From Solobacterium sp. UBA3691 (lineage in GTDB: Bacteria; Bacillota_I; Bacilli_A; Erysipelotrichales; Erysipelotrichaceae): a stretch of DNA of 28,496 nt. The translations under genes and the position numbers were made by a program. Positions 7,533 through 14,903 of this stretch are shown one piece after another. How positions within the stretch are numbered: the first letter of the stretch is position 1; each line of letters starts with the position of its first letter. Where the stretch lies: the NCBI GenBank assembly GCA_002372175.1, contig DFIS01000052.1, forward strand, positions 1 through 28,496. The letters are read 5' to 3'. The notes under the pieces were generated by a model. That model was not told the origin of the DNA, did no database searches, and was given only the letters and a program-made list of their open reading frames with translations.

Positions 7533-8788
7533 TGTTTAAGATCTATGTTATTGCGGTTATCCTGTGTGTGGTGGCTTCGGCATTCTTCTCCGCGGCAGAG
7601 ATGGCATATTCCTCCAACAATAAGATCCGTCTGGAAAATGCGGCAGAGGAAGGCAACCGGAAGGCAAAGCTGGCTCTGCAGATCACAGAAGATTATGATA
7701 ATGCCCTCTCGGCGATCCTGGTCGGCAATAATCTCGTGAATATTGCGGCTTCTTCACTTGGTGCGCTGGCAGTGATGATAACGCTGGGCGATGACTATAC
7801 CTGGCTGAGTACATTACTGATCACGATCAGTGTCATTATTTTCGGAGAGACGATCCCGAAGATCACGGCACAGAAGAATGCGACGAATTTCTCGATGGCT
7901 TTTGCCGGTATCATGCGTTTCCTGATGATCATCTTTAAGCCTGTGACATGGCTGGTCGTCCATCTTGTGGATCTGATGACACGTTCCATGGAAACACAGG
8001 AGGCTCCTGATGAAGAGGCTGCGGTTGAAGAACTGCATTCGATCATTGAGACAGCAGAGAGCGAGGATGTCATCGATGAGGACTCTTCGGAGCTGATCAG
8101 TGCGGCGATCGACTTTGCGGATGTCTCGGTATCCGAGGTCATGACCGCAAGAGTGGATATCACAGCTATCGATATCGATGATGACTGGGATGAGATCATG
8201 AAGACGGTCTCTTCTTCGGCATATTCACGTATCCCGGTATACCAGGACAGTATCGATAATATTATCGGTATATTGTCTTTGAACCGTTTCCTGAAGACGG
8301 CGATCGACAGCAGAGAGTTTGATATACGTTCGATGTTAATGCAGCCGTACTTTGTATATAAGACGACGAAGCTGCCGAATGTGCTGGCAACGCTGCGGGA
8401 TTCCCAGCAGCATCTTGCGATCGTTACGGACGAATACGGCGGTACGCTTGGTGTCGTGACGATGGAGGATGTACTGGAAGAGCTGGTCGGCGAGATCTGG
8501 GATGAGACCGATACGGTTGAGGAAGAAGTCAGTGAGATATCGGAAAACAAGTATGTCATTGACGGTGATATGTCGTTATCCGAACTGATCGATCTGCTCG
8601 ATCTTGATGAAGTTTCGTTTGACTTTGAGAGTGAGACTGTAGGCGGCTGGTGTATCGAAATGATGGATGAGTTCCCGGAGGCCGGGGAATCATTCAAATA
8701 TCAGGATCTGAATGTAAAGATCCTGGAGGCGGATGAGCGCAGAGTGACACGTGTGGAGATCACCCGCAGCCGTACAGAAAATGAATAG
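7532..8788 (+). CDS. CNNM/CorC (HlyC-type) membrane protein, paralogue 2
   Basis: This 418-aa protein repeats the architecture of the preceding gene: a DUF21 membrane domain with SAFFSAAEMAYSSNNKIRLE at the start, a CBS pair with the same SRIPVYQDSIDNIIGIL and TDEYGGTLGVVTMEDVLEEL segments, and a terminal CorC_HlyC domain. The two are clear tandem paralogues but diverged, so they may work as a heterodimer of metal-ion exporters; CNNM proteins are known to dimerise. The ATG overlaps the previous TGA by one base, with AAAGGAGG upstream, so translation is coupled. Acidic insertions around the CBS/CorC boundary (EEDDAEEN in paralogue 1, DETDTVEEE here) are shared. Confidence 0.92.
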   Translation: MFKIYVIAVILCVVASAFFSAAEMAYSSNNKIRLENAAEEGNRKAKLALQITEDYDNALSAILVGNNLVNIAASSLGALAVMITLGDDYTWLSTLLITISVIIFGETIPKITAQKNATNFSMAFAGIMRFLMIIFKPVTWLVVHLVDLMTRSMETQEAPDEEAAVEELHSIIETAESEDVIDEDSSELISAAIDFADVSVSEVMTARVDITAIDIDDDWDEIMKTVSSSAYSRIPVYQDSIDNIIGILSLNRFLKTAIDSREFDIRSMLMQPYFVYKTTKLPNVLATLRDSQQHLAIVTDEYGGTLGVVTMEDVLEELVGEIWDETDTVEEEVSEISENKYVIDGDMSLSELIDLLDLDEVSFDFESETVGGWCIEMMDEFPEAGESFKYQDLNVKILEADERRVTRVEITRSRTENE

Positions 8789-9452
8789 AATCAGTATCCG
8801 GACAAAGGAAGATCTGATCAGGGCAGTGAATACATGGGGATTTCTGCCCTTTTTTGCCAATCAGATACACGGGTTTTCGATCGAAGAGAACGTTGACCGC
8901 AGGTACTGGTTCGGCCGTGAACCCGGCGTGTGGGAATGGAAGGGACCTGTGATCAGCGAAGGAAAGTGCGTATACGGCAAGTTCTTCGAAAAGAAAGCAG
9001 GGTTTATCAGTGCGAAGTGGTTCCCCGACTTTGCGAACTACCGGCGTAACGGGTATGACTTCGATGCCCGCTTCAATGATGGGCTGGCTTCCTACAGTGA
9101 GCAGTTTCTGTACGATATCATCGCTTCTCATCATTCTCTTCTTTCAAGAGAGGTCAAAACGATCGGCAATTACAGCAAAGACGGCAGGAAAGGCTTTGAC
9201 ACCCTGATCACCAGGCTGCAGATGCAGGGGTATGTCATTACCAGCAATTTTGAATATGATATCGGTAAGGACGGAAAGCCTTACGGATGGGGTGTCGCAA
9301 GATATGCGGTGCCGGAAGTGTATCTCGGAAAGAAATTTACCGATAAGGTGTATGAACGCACACCGGAGGAGTCCTTTCTGCGGATGAAGAAGCATCTGCA
9401 GAAGCTGTTTCCGGATGCTGAGGAGAAGGATATAGAAAGGATCCTGGGATAA
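8781..9452 (+). CDS. Uncharacterised protein, possibly AlkZ-related
   Basis: This 223-aa soluble protein has no signal peptide or membrane helix. The start at 8781 overlaps the end of the previous CDS by 8 bases; a Met ten codons earlier is less likely. The N-terminal half is rich in aromatic and charged residues, with WGFLPFFANQIHGFSIEE, RYWFGREPGVWEWKGPV, a KFFEKKAGFISAKWFPDFAN block and NGYDFDARFNDGL. The C-terminal half looks like a winged-helix-type fold (RKGFDTLITRLQMQGYVITS). From memory it resembles a family labelled AlkZ-related, after a DNA glycosylase with winged helices, but I cannot confirm catalytic residues. It sits inside a metal-export and sugar-phosphate unit, which gives no functional hint. 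Confidence 0.6.
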   Translation: MNRISIRTKEDLIRAVNTWGFLPFFANQIHGFSIEENVDRRYWFGREPGVWEWKGPVISEGKCVYGKFFEKKAGFISAKWFPDFANYRRNGYDFDARFNDGLASYSEQFLYDIIASHHSLLSREVKTIGNYSKDGRKGFDTLITRLQMQGYVITSNFEYDIGKDGKPYGWGVARYAVPEVYLGKKFTDKVYERTPEESFLRMKKHLQKLFPDAEEKDIERILG

Positions 9453-9453
9453 T

Positions 9454-10110
9454 ATGATCAAGACGGTGATCTTTGACTGCGACGGTGTTCTCGTTGACAG
9501 TGAATATGTCTGCTATGAATGCTACGAGAGGGCAGGGCGTGAACATGGCTTTGTCTTCACACTGGATCTCTACAGGAATTTTGTCGGCAGCAGCTTTGCG
9601 GATATTACCCCGGAGGTCAGGGCGTGCTTTCCTGCGGATGAAGAGGTATACAGGGCGATCCTTGACGATGGCAGACGGTATACCGAGGAAAGGCTGCGGG
9701 ATCCGGTGCCCCTTAAACCGCATGTACGGGAAGTGCTCGAAGAACTGAAGGATGCAGGATATGCACTGTATATCGTTTCCTCCACACTGAGGGAAGGTCT
9801 GCACAAGCGCCTGGATCCGCATGGTCTGTATGCGTACTTTGACGGTGTGATCTCGGGTGACATGGTGCGCAGAAGAAAGCCGGATCCGGAGATCTATGAT
9901 CTCTGTGCCGGGACATATCAGATCAGAAAGGATCAGGCAGTGGTGATCGAAGATTCCGAAAACGGTATTCTTTCCGCATACCGGGCAGGGTATAAAGTCA
10001 TCTGTGTGGCAGATCTCTGGCCGATGGATCATATGCGGGAAAAGGGCATGTGCATATGCGCAGAAGATCTTCCCGCAGCGGTAAGGATGATCAGGGAGAA
10101 CAGGATATGA
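9454..10110 (+). CDS. HAD-superfamily phosphatase/phosphomutase, beta-PGM-like
   Basis: This 218-aa HAD hydrolase is of the beta-phosphoglucomutase/phosphoglycolate phosphatase type. Motif I is FDCDGVLVDSE (nucleophile D8, acid/base D10), motif II is VSST, motif III is the Lys in RRRKPDPEIYD and motif IV is VIEDSENGI. An alpha-helical C1 cap lies between motifs I and II. It is expected to dephosphorylate or isomerise a small sugar phosphate. It begins one base after the previous stop and ends in a 4-base ATGA overlap with the sugar kinase, so the two are translationally coupled. Acting on a phosphosugar near that kinase is plausible but unproven. Confidence 0.88.
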   Translation: MIKTVIFDCDGVLVDSEYVCYECYERAGREHGFVFTLDLYRNFVGSSFADITPEVRACFPADEEVYRAILDDGRRYTEERLRDPVPLKPHVREVLEELKDAGYALYIVSSTLREGLHKRLDPHGLYAYFDGVISGDMVRRRKPDPEIYDLCAGTYQIRKDQAVVIEDSENGILSAYRAGYKVICVADLWPMDHMREKGMCICAEDLPAAVRMIRENRI

Positions 10111-11015
10111 TCTATACGCTGACACTGAATCCATCCCTGGATCATATTATTTATCTGGATACACTGAAGACCGGAGAGATCAACCGTTCTGAGAATGATC
10201 ATCTGTATGCCGGAGGAAAGGGCATCAACGTTTCGTATCTTCTGCATGAACTTGGCAGTGAGACCTGTGCGCTTGGCTTTACAGCCGGGGATACCGGGGC
10301 ATTGATCACCCGGATGACAGAGAAAGCCGGCATTACACAGAAGTTCATACCGACAAAGGGGTATAACCGCATCAATGTCAAAATCAGTGCTGACAGCGAA
10401 ACGGAGATAAACGGGCAGGGACTGTGTCCGGATGCGGAAGATGTTGCAGAACTGTTAAGACAGCTGGAAACGCTGCAGGAAGAGGATATTCTGGTGATCT
10501 CCGGCAGTATGCCCAAGGTTCTGGATGATGAGATCTACGACTGGATCACGGCTCTGCTGTATATGAAGAATATCCGTTTTGTCTGTGATTTTCCGGCTTC
10601 AGCAATGAAGCGCTCACTGTTCAGGGGACCGTTTCTGATCAAGCCCAACCAGAAGGAACTGGAAGAACTGTACGAAAAAAAGATCTCCGATGAGGAGATA
10701 CCGGCATGTGCTGCTGAGCTGCAGCAGCGTACGGAGGGACATGTGCTGATCTCTCTTGGCGCTGATGGTGCTGTCTATGCGGATCCGCAGGGACATGTGT
10801 ATACATGCGAAGCTGCACAGGGCAGGGTGATGAACTCTGTCGGCAGCGGTGATGCGATGGTTGCGGGCTTCCTGCATGGTTATGAGACAGGCCTGCGGGG
10901 CAGAGATCTGCTGCTGTTTGCCTCAGCCTGCGGCAGTGCATGTGCGTTCAGTGAAAGATTTGCCTCGGCAGAGGATATACAAAAACTGTATGAGAAGATA
11001 AAACACGGAGGTTAA
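10107..11015 (+). CDS. PfkB-family hexose kinase (1-phosphofructokinase/tagatose-6-phosphate kinase type)
   Basis: This 302-aa ribokinase-fold kinase starts MIYTLTLNPSLDHIIY, the standard beginning of 1-phosphofructokinase and tagatose-6-phosphate kinase proteins. The substrate loop GGKGINVSYLL and the catalytic and anion-hole motif NSVGSGDAMVAGF are intact. The true start is the ATG at 10107 that overlaps the HAD stop; a longer open frame upstream is not supported. No fructose PTS gene (fruA) or DeoR regulator is next to it, so the exact sugar is open. Its stop codon lies inside a hairpin shared with the convergent regulator gene. Confidence 0.88.
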   Translation: MIYTLTLNPSLDHIIYLDTLKTGEINRSENDHLYAGGKGINVSYLLHELGSETCALGFTAGDTGALITRMTEKAGITQKFIPTKGYNRINVKISADSETEINGQGLCPDAEDVAELLRQLETLQEEDILVISGSMPKVLDDEIYDWITALLYMKNIRFVCDFPASAMKRSLFRGPFLIKPNQKELEELYEKKISDEEIPACAAELQQRTEGHVLISLGADGAVYADPQGHVYTCEAAQGRVMNSVGSGDAMVAGFLHGYETGLRGRDLLLFASACGSACAFSERFASAEDIQKLYEKIKHGG

Positions 11016-11024
11016 CTCCGTGTT
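11002..11024. terminator. Bidirectional terminator hairpin
   Basis: A perfect 9-bp stem (AACACGGAG / CTCCGTGTT) with a GTTAA loop includes the stop codon of the kinase and part of the stop codon of the convergent regulator. The minus-strand side is followed by TTTTATCTT, so it probably works best for the regulator. Confidence 0.75.
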
Positions 11025-11670
11025 ATGAATTTCTGTTGATATATCTGTATACCGTAGGTTCGGATATCTCAAGCTGTTTGGCGATCTCACTGATCGCTCC
11101 TTTCATTTTGAGCACACCCTGATCCTTCAGCTTGTGTACGATCGCTACCTTCTCCTTCAGACTCATGCGTGAGGGCAGCACACCGTATTCAACGATGGCA
11201 GTATGTACCAGATTCGACAGCATTGCGTCTACATCCGTATCGGAGTTCAGGGTTTCACTGTAGCCGGTGCCTTCACTGACAGTAAGGTTGTACTGCTGCA
11301 TCAGTCTTCGAAGCAGGGACTCTGTTTCAAGGGCGACACTGACATCGCGGTTGACGCACAGCAGTCCGACAAGACGGTCTCTGTTTTTGATGAAGAACGT
11401 ACTGGAATTAAAGTTTCTGCCTTTGCTGGAACCGTTATAGTTGGCAATATAATCCTGGGTTTTGTATAAGCCTCTGTCAAGGATATCTCTGGCAAGATCA
11501 GTAAGCGGGGAGCCGATCCTTCTGCCGCTGTGATGTCCGTTCTCAATAGCTACGACCGAGTGCTCGGGATCGGAGACCTTGTGCAGGACGACTTCACAGG
11601 CAGGACCGCACAGTTCAGCGATAAATGATACCCATGGCCGGTATATTTCCAATACTTCATCATCTGTCAT
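11023..11670 (-). CDS. YheO/DauR-type transcriptional regulator (PAS-like + HTH)
   Basis: This 215-aa regulator has a YheO-like PAS sensor domain in the first 120 residues (CGPACEVVLHKVSDPEHSVV, then NFNSSTFFIKNRDRLVGLLC) and a C-terminal HTH_22-type helix-turn-helix (about 165-213, KGAISEIAKQLEISEPTVYRYI). DauR of Pseudomonas, a D-arginine-responsive repressor, has the same layout, and related proteins often sit beside RidA or amino-acid catabolic genes. Here it is divergent from ridA and a transporter/dipeptidase/C-S lyase run, so it is the obvious candidate regulator of that run. A ligand such as an amino acid or imine is an inference. AGAGGT is the ribosome binding site. The intergenic region carries phased half-sites. 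Confidence 0.88.
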   Translation of the reverse strand: MTDDEVLEIYRPWVSFIAELCGPACEVVLHKVSDPEHSVVAIENGHHSGRRIGSPLTDLARDILDRGLYKTQDYIANYNGSSKGRNFNSSTFFIKNRDRLVGLLCVNRDVSVALETESLLRRLMQQYNLTVSEGTGYSETLNSDTDVDAMLSNLVHTAIVEYGVLPSRMSLKEKVAIVHKLKDQGVLKMKGAISEIAKQLEISEPTVYRYINRNS

Positions 11671-11716
11671 AAATAAAAACCTCTAACACTATATATTTAT
11701 TCTAACATACAAAAGA

Positions 11717-11752
11717 TGTGATTTTATGTGAGCATTTCACAAATTGTTCACA
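11717..11752. promoter_or_regulatory. Four phased TGTGA/TCACA half-sites, probable operator
   Basis: TGTGA occurs at 11717-11721 and 11727-11731, and its reverse complement TCACA at 11737-11741 and 11748-11752. The half-sites are 10-11 bases apart, one DNA turn, giving a nested dyad in the 201-base gap between the YheO-type regulator and ridA. The symmetry resembles a CRP-like site but the inner spacing is 5, not 6. It may bind the YheO-type regulator or a CRP/FNR-family protein. Confidence 0.55.
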
Positions 11753-11789
11753 CAAGGTGAAAAATAATTTATCAGAGAAAAAATAATGC

Positions 11790-11818
11790 TTGCAAAGAAG
11801 CGCTTACATTGATACATT
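11790..11818 (+). promoter_or_regulatory. Promoter of the ridA-dipeptidase-lyase run, with near-cre site
   Basis: TTGCAA (11790-11795) and TACATT (11813-11818) are 17 bases apart and form a reasonable housekeeping promoter. The spacer holds AAGAAGCGCTTACA (11795-11808), which matches 12 of 14 positions of the CcpA cre consensus. Binding there would block RNA polymerase, suggesting carbon catabolite repression. The dyad TGATAGA-GCA-TCTATCA (11830-11846) lies in the 5' leader and could be a hairpin or a second operator. Confidence 0.5.
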
Positions 11819-11871
11819 GTATTTGACGGTGATAGAGCATCTATCAGTTCACTATGAGGGGAGGTGAATAC

Positions 11872-12252
11872 ATGAAGAAAGTTATCTCTACAAAAGGTGC
11901 TCCGGCAGCTATCGGACCTTACTCACAGGGTATTGCATCCGAAGGTAAGTTTCTGATCATTTCCGGTCAGTTGCCGATCGATCCTGCCACAGGCAATTTC
12001 CCTGGCGAAGATATCGCAAGCCAGACCGAGCAGTCGCTGAAGAATATTGAAGCTATTCTGTGCGAAGCCGGCTACACGGTAGAAGATGTGGTAGAGACCA
12101 CAGTCATGCTGAGCGATATTGCGGATTTTGCGGCAATGAATGAAGTCTATGCAAAACACTTCACTGAAAACTGCCCTGCAAGGTGTGCATTCCAGGTCGC
12201 TGCTCTGCCGCGCAATGCGAAAGTTGAAATCAGAGCGGTAGCCTGCAAGTAG
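11872..12252 (+). CDS. ridA: RidA-family enamine/imine deaminase
   Basis: This 126-aa RidA (YjgF/YER057c) protein forms cytoplasmic trimers that hydrolyse reactive 2-aminoacrylate and other enamines/imines made by PLP enzymes, giving pyruvate or another keto acid and ammonia. Visible signatures are GAPAAIGPYSQGI at the start, ISGQLPIDPATG, QTEQSLKNIEAIL and the C-terminal CPARCAFQVAALP/VEIRAVA, in which the conserved substrate-binding Arg is present. The ATG at 11872 is preceded by GGGGAGGTG; a Met six codons earlier lies within that binding site. It heads the operon that ends with a PatB-type beta-lyase, whose product is exactly the RidA substrate. Confidence 0.94.
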   Translation: MKKVISTKGAPAAIGPYSQGIASEGKFLIISGQLPIDPATGNFPGEDIASQTEQSLKNIEAILCEAGYTVEDVVETTVMLSDIADFAAMNEVYAKHFTENCPARCAFQVAALPRNAKVEIRAVACK

Positions 12253-12301
12253 TATGCAAATTTAAAAAGAGCGTAAAGCTTATAAGGAGAAAAAGAAAAT
12301 T

Positions 12302-13015
12302 ATGGGTAATCCTGCAGTACAAGCGATGAACGGCACGATTTGGGTATTTGCCGGCATCCTGATCGTCTGGGTTCTTGTTCAGTCCTTCCTGTTCTGGAGA
12401 CTGGTCATGAGCTTCAACAACAAATTCAATCTCGTTAGTAAAGAAGAAATCAGTTCTGCTATTCAGACCGGCGCTACAGCCGCTATTGGTCCGTCCCTGA
12501 ACTCGATCGTTGTCTGCTTAACACTGATCGCCATGGTCGGTTCCGCTACAGCATTCATGAGATGCGGCGTTATCGGTGCACCTGGTTGGGAACTGTTAAT
12601 GGCTAACACAGCTGCTGCTACAGCAGGTGTTAACTTCGAAGATGCCGGATTCAACGAAGGTGTATTCACATTTGCAATCTTCTGCATGGTTCTGGCTTCT
12701 GCTCCGTACTTCATCAACACGATGATCACACTGAAGCCGCTGGATATGGCAGCTGCCAAGGCTACTGAGTCCGGTGCAAAGATCACCTTCACATCTTATA
12801 TGGCTGATGGTGCTATGTACGGTCTGCTGTCCTATTCCCTGCTGAATAACTATAAGGGACCTGCTTCTATCGCTGCTATCGTCGGTGCTGCTATCGGCTA
12901 TCTCTGCTGGAGCAAGCTCTCCGAAGGCAAGAAGGGTATGGGCGCTTACTCTCTGGCAGTCGGCATGCTGTGCGGTATGCTCTTCGGTCAGGTATGTGCA
13001 ACGATCCTGGGTTAA
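12302..13015 (+). CDS. DUF5058-like membrane protein, putative permease subunit
   Basis: This 237-aa integral membrane protein has about six hydrophobic helices (near 13-33, 63-85, 120-140, 165-185, 188-205 and 215-235). I recognise it as resembling the uncharacterised DUF5058 family, seen in Firmicutes near peptidases. A polar, charged segment between helices 1 and 2 (VMSFNNKFNLVSKEEISSAI) and conserved GATAAIGPSLNS may be functional. AAGGAG precedes the ATG by 12 bases. The next gene, also a seven-helix unknown, follows after 20 bases, so the two may form one transporter. Codons such as GCT, GTT and TCC are used far more than in genes before 11000, suggesting selection for strong expression. 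Confidence 0.72.
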   Translation: MGNPAVQAMNGTIWVFAGILIVWVLVQSFLFWRLVMSFNNKFNLVSKEEISSAIQTGATAAIGPSLNSIVVCLTLIAMVGSATAFMRCGVIGAPGWELLMANTAAATAGVNFEDAGFNEGVFTFAIFCMVLASAPYFINTMITLKPLDMAAAKATESGAKITFTSYMADGAMYGLLSYSLLNNYKGPASIAAIVGAAIGYLCWSKLSEGKKGMGAYSLAVGMLCGMLFGQVCATILG

Positions 13016-13035
13016 TGAAAGGAAGAGTGTAAAAT

Positions 13036-13761
13036 ATGTCTGAGAACAAGAAAACATTAACACCTGCAGAGGAGTATTACATTCACGAATTTACACCTGC
13101 AGTTCATAAGATCGGCCGCTTCACGATGGCTGTTGCCTTCGTTCTGAGCTTCCTGCCGGTTATCTACTTCTACTTCGTAAAGGGTTATACAGTACCCGTT
13201 TCCACATACATTTCCGGTATTACAGCAGTTTCTGCTATCGGTATTGGTATGTGGCTGACTGAGCCTATGGTTTACTGGCCGATCCTCGGTTCCGCCGGTA
13301 CATATATCGCTTATCTGTCCGGTAACGTCGGCGGTATGCGTTTCCCTGTATCCGTAACTGTTCAGAAGATGGCTAACGCTGACATCACAACCCCCAGAGG
13401 TCAGATCGTTACAGTCGTAGGTATCGTTGCTTCCGTTGTTGCTAACCTGGTTATTCTGCTCTGCGTAGTCTTGGCCGGTGAGTGGATCATCAACCATCTG
13501 CCTGCTGCAGTACGTGCTTCCTTCGGCTTCGTCATGATCTCCATGATGGCTGCCAACATGCTGATGCGTTTCGGCATGAACGGCGGTGTTGCCAAGGCTC
13601 TGCCTAAAGTCTGGATGTACATGGTTGCCGGTGTTGTCGGTTTCTTCCTCGGCAAGTTCGTCCCTGCATTACATACATGGGGCATGGCTCTCGCTGTAGG
13701 TCTTGCAATCCTGGTTGCTTACTTCAGATACAGAAGCGATAAGGCTAAGCTCGAAGCTTAA
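13036..13761 (+). CDS. Uncharacterised polytopic membrane protein, partner of DUF5058-like protein
   Basis: This 241-aa protein has a polar N-terminus (about 25 residues) and roughly seven transmembrane helices (near 28-50, 57-75, 78-96, 125-150, 158-178, 190-207, 210-230). The loop with SGNVGGMRFPVSVTVQKMANADITTPRG between helices 3 and 4 is long and conserved-looking. I do not recognise a named domain. The same codon bias and a 20-base gap link it to the previous gene, and the dipeptidase follows. It is probably the second subunit of an amino-acid or peptide carrier; this is an inference. AAAGGAAG is the ribosome binding site. Confidence 0.6.
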   Translation: MSENKKTLTPAEEYYIHEFTPAVHKIGRFTMAVAFVLSFLPVIYFYFVKGYTVPVSTYISGITAVSAIGIGMWLTEPMVYWPILGSAGTYIAYLSGNVGGMRFPVSVTVQKMANADITTPRGQIVTVVGIVASVVANLVILLCVVLAGEWIINHLPAAVRASFGFVMISMMAANMLMRFGMNGGVAKALPKVWMYMVAGVVGFFLGKFVPALHTWGMALAVGLAILVAYFRYRSDKAKLEA

Positions 13762-13780
13762 TCAAAACTGAATCAACTAA

Positions 13781-13809
13781 CATTCCCCGGTCATACAGGC
13801 TGGGGAATG
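13781..13809 (+). other. Intercistronic hairpin before the dipeptidase gene
   Basis: CATTCCCC and GGGGAATG form an 8-bp stem around a 13-base loop, without a T-run. It lies between the second membrane gene and the dipeptidase gene and may stabilise or process the mRNA; partial termination is less likely. Confidence 0.5.
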
Positions 13810-13836
13810 ATTCTCTAGGTCAATAGGAGGTATAAC

Positions 13837-14823
13837 ATGTCTCATGCAATTGATATGCATTGCGATACACTGATGCTCGCAATGTTCCGCGACGGTGCTG
13901 AAGCAGACGTATTTAGCCGTCCTGATCAGCATCTCGATGTTAAGCGCCTCGTTGAAGGCGGTGCCATGGCACAGTTCTTCGCGATCTTCATTCCGCCGCA
14001 GGGTGTATACAAGCACTTCGGTATTCCCGAAATGACACCTGAGCAGTACATTGACGGCTGCGCAAAGATCTTCCGCAACACGATCGAGCGTCACAGCGAT
14101 GTTCTGGCTGAAGCTAAGAACGCTGATGATATCGAGCGCAACTTCAAGAATGGTAAGGTAAGTGCTGTTCTGACCATGGAAGACGGTGTAGAAGTACACG
14201 GTGATATGGCTAAGCTCGATCATTTCTATGATATGGGTGTACGTGCTCTGACCCTGACATGGAACTTTGAGAACTGCTTTGGAGCTCCTAACTCCAAGGA
14301 TCCTGCAATCATGAACAAGGGTTTGACAGAATTCGGTAAGGAAGCTGTCAAGCACATGCAGGATATCGGTATGCTGGTTGACGTCAGCCACGTATCCGAC
14401 GGTGTCTTCTGGGATGTATACAAGCAGGCTAAAGTACCGTTTGTTGCGACACATTCCAACTGCCGTACGATCTGCGGTCATACCAGAAACATGACAGATG
14501 ACATGATCAAGGCTCTGCACGAAAAGGGCGGTGCCATGGGTATCAACTTCGGTCATGAATTCCTGGATGCTACAGAAGGCAACCTGACAAGCCGTATCGA
14601 TGATATGGTCAAGATGGCTCTCCATGAAAAAGAGATCGCCGGTGTTGACGTTATCGCTATCGGTACAGACTTTGACGGTATTGAAGGAACTCTTGAGGTC
14701 AATGGACCTGATAAGATGCACCTGCTGTTTGATGCTCTCGTAAGAGCAGGATTTACAACTGCAGAAGTTGACCAGATTGCTTACGGAAACGTTCTTCGTA
14801 TCATGCACGAAGCCGTGAAGTAA
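13837..14823 (+). CDS. M19 (renal dipeptidase-type) membrane dipeptidase family protein
   Basis: This 328-aa metallopeptidase of family M19 is a TIM-barrel enzyme with a binuclear zinc site, hydrolysing dipeptides including, for mammalian members, Cys-Gly and leukotriene D4. Key motifs are IDMHCDT (H8, D10), the bridging Glu in TMEDGVE, DVSHVSD, ATHSNCR and AIGTDFDG. There is no signal peptide, so it acts in the cytoplasm. TAGGAGG precedes the ATG. It lies between the two-gene membrane system and an EIIC-like permease, and the same run has a C-S lyase and RidA. This makes imported Cys-containing dipeptides an attractive substrate, though unproven. Its codon use is also of the highly expressed type. 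Confidence 0.93.
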   Translation: MSHAIDMHCDTLMLAMFRDGAEADVFSRPDQHLDVKRLVEGGAMAQFFAIFIPPQGVYKHFGIPEMTPEQYIDGCAKIFRNTIERHSDVLAEAKNADDIERNFKNGKVSAVLTMEDGVEVHGDMAKLDHFYDMGVRALTLTWNFENCFGAPNSKDPAIMNKGLTEFGKEAVKHMQDIGMLVDVSHVSDGVFWDVYKQAKVPFVATHSNCRTICGHTRNMTDDMIKALHEKGGAMGINFGHEFLDATEGNLTSRIDDMVKMALHEKEIAGVDVIAIGTDFDGIEGTLEVNGPDKMHLLFDALVRAGFTTAEVDQIAYGNVLRIMHEAVK

Positions 14824-14848
14824 GAGATCACTGCTGAAAACATATAAT

Positions 14849-14882
14849 AAACAGAAGACCGCTTATTGCGGTTCTTCTGTTT
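14849..14882 (+). terminator. Strong hairpin between dipeptidase and EIIC genes
   Basis: AAACAGAAGA pairs with TCTTCTGTTT and an inner CCGC pairs with GCGG around TTATT, with one bulged T. The T-run is short, so it may be a partial terminator that lowers expression of the three downstream genes relative to the first four, or a processing site. Confidence 0.6.
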
Positions 14883-14903
14883 GCTAAAAGGGGTAAGAAA
14901 TCT

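Noticed and set aside
7795..8697. 300-codon minus-strand open frame opposite the second CNNM gene
   Set aside because: The product is a Ser/Thr/Ile-rich mirror of the acidic CNNM coding sequence and there is no ribosome binding site.
13777..14808. 343-codon minus-strand open frame opposite the dipeptidase gene
   Set aside because: It is the complement of a gene with intact M19 motifs; the translation is low-complexity and Cys/His-rich without a known domain.
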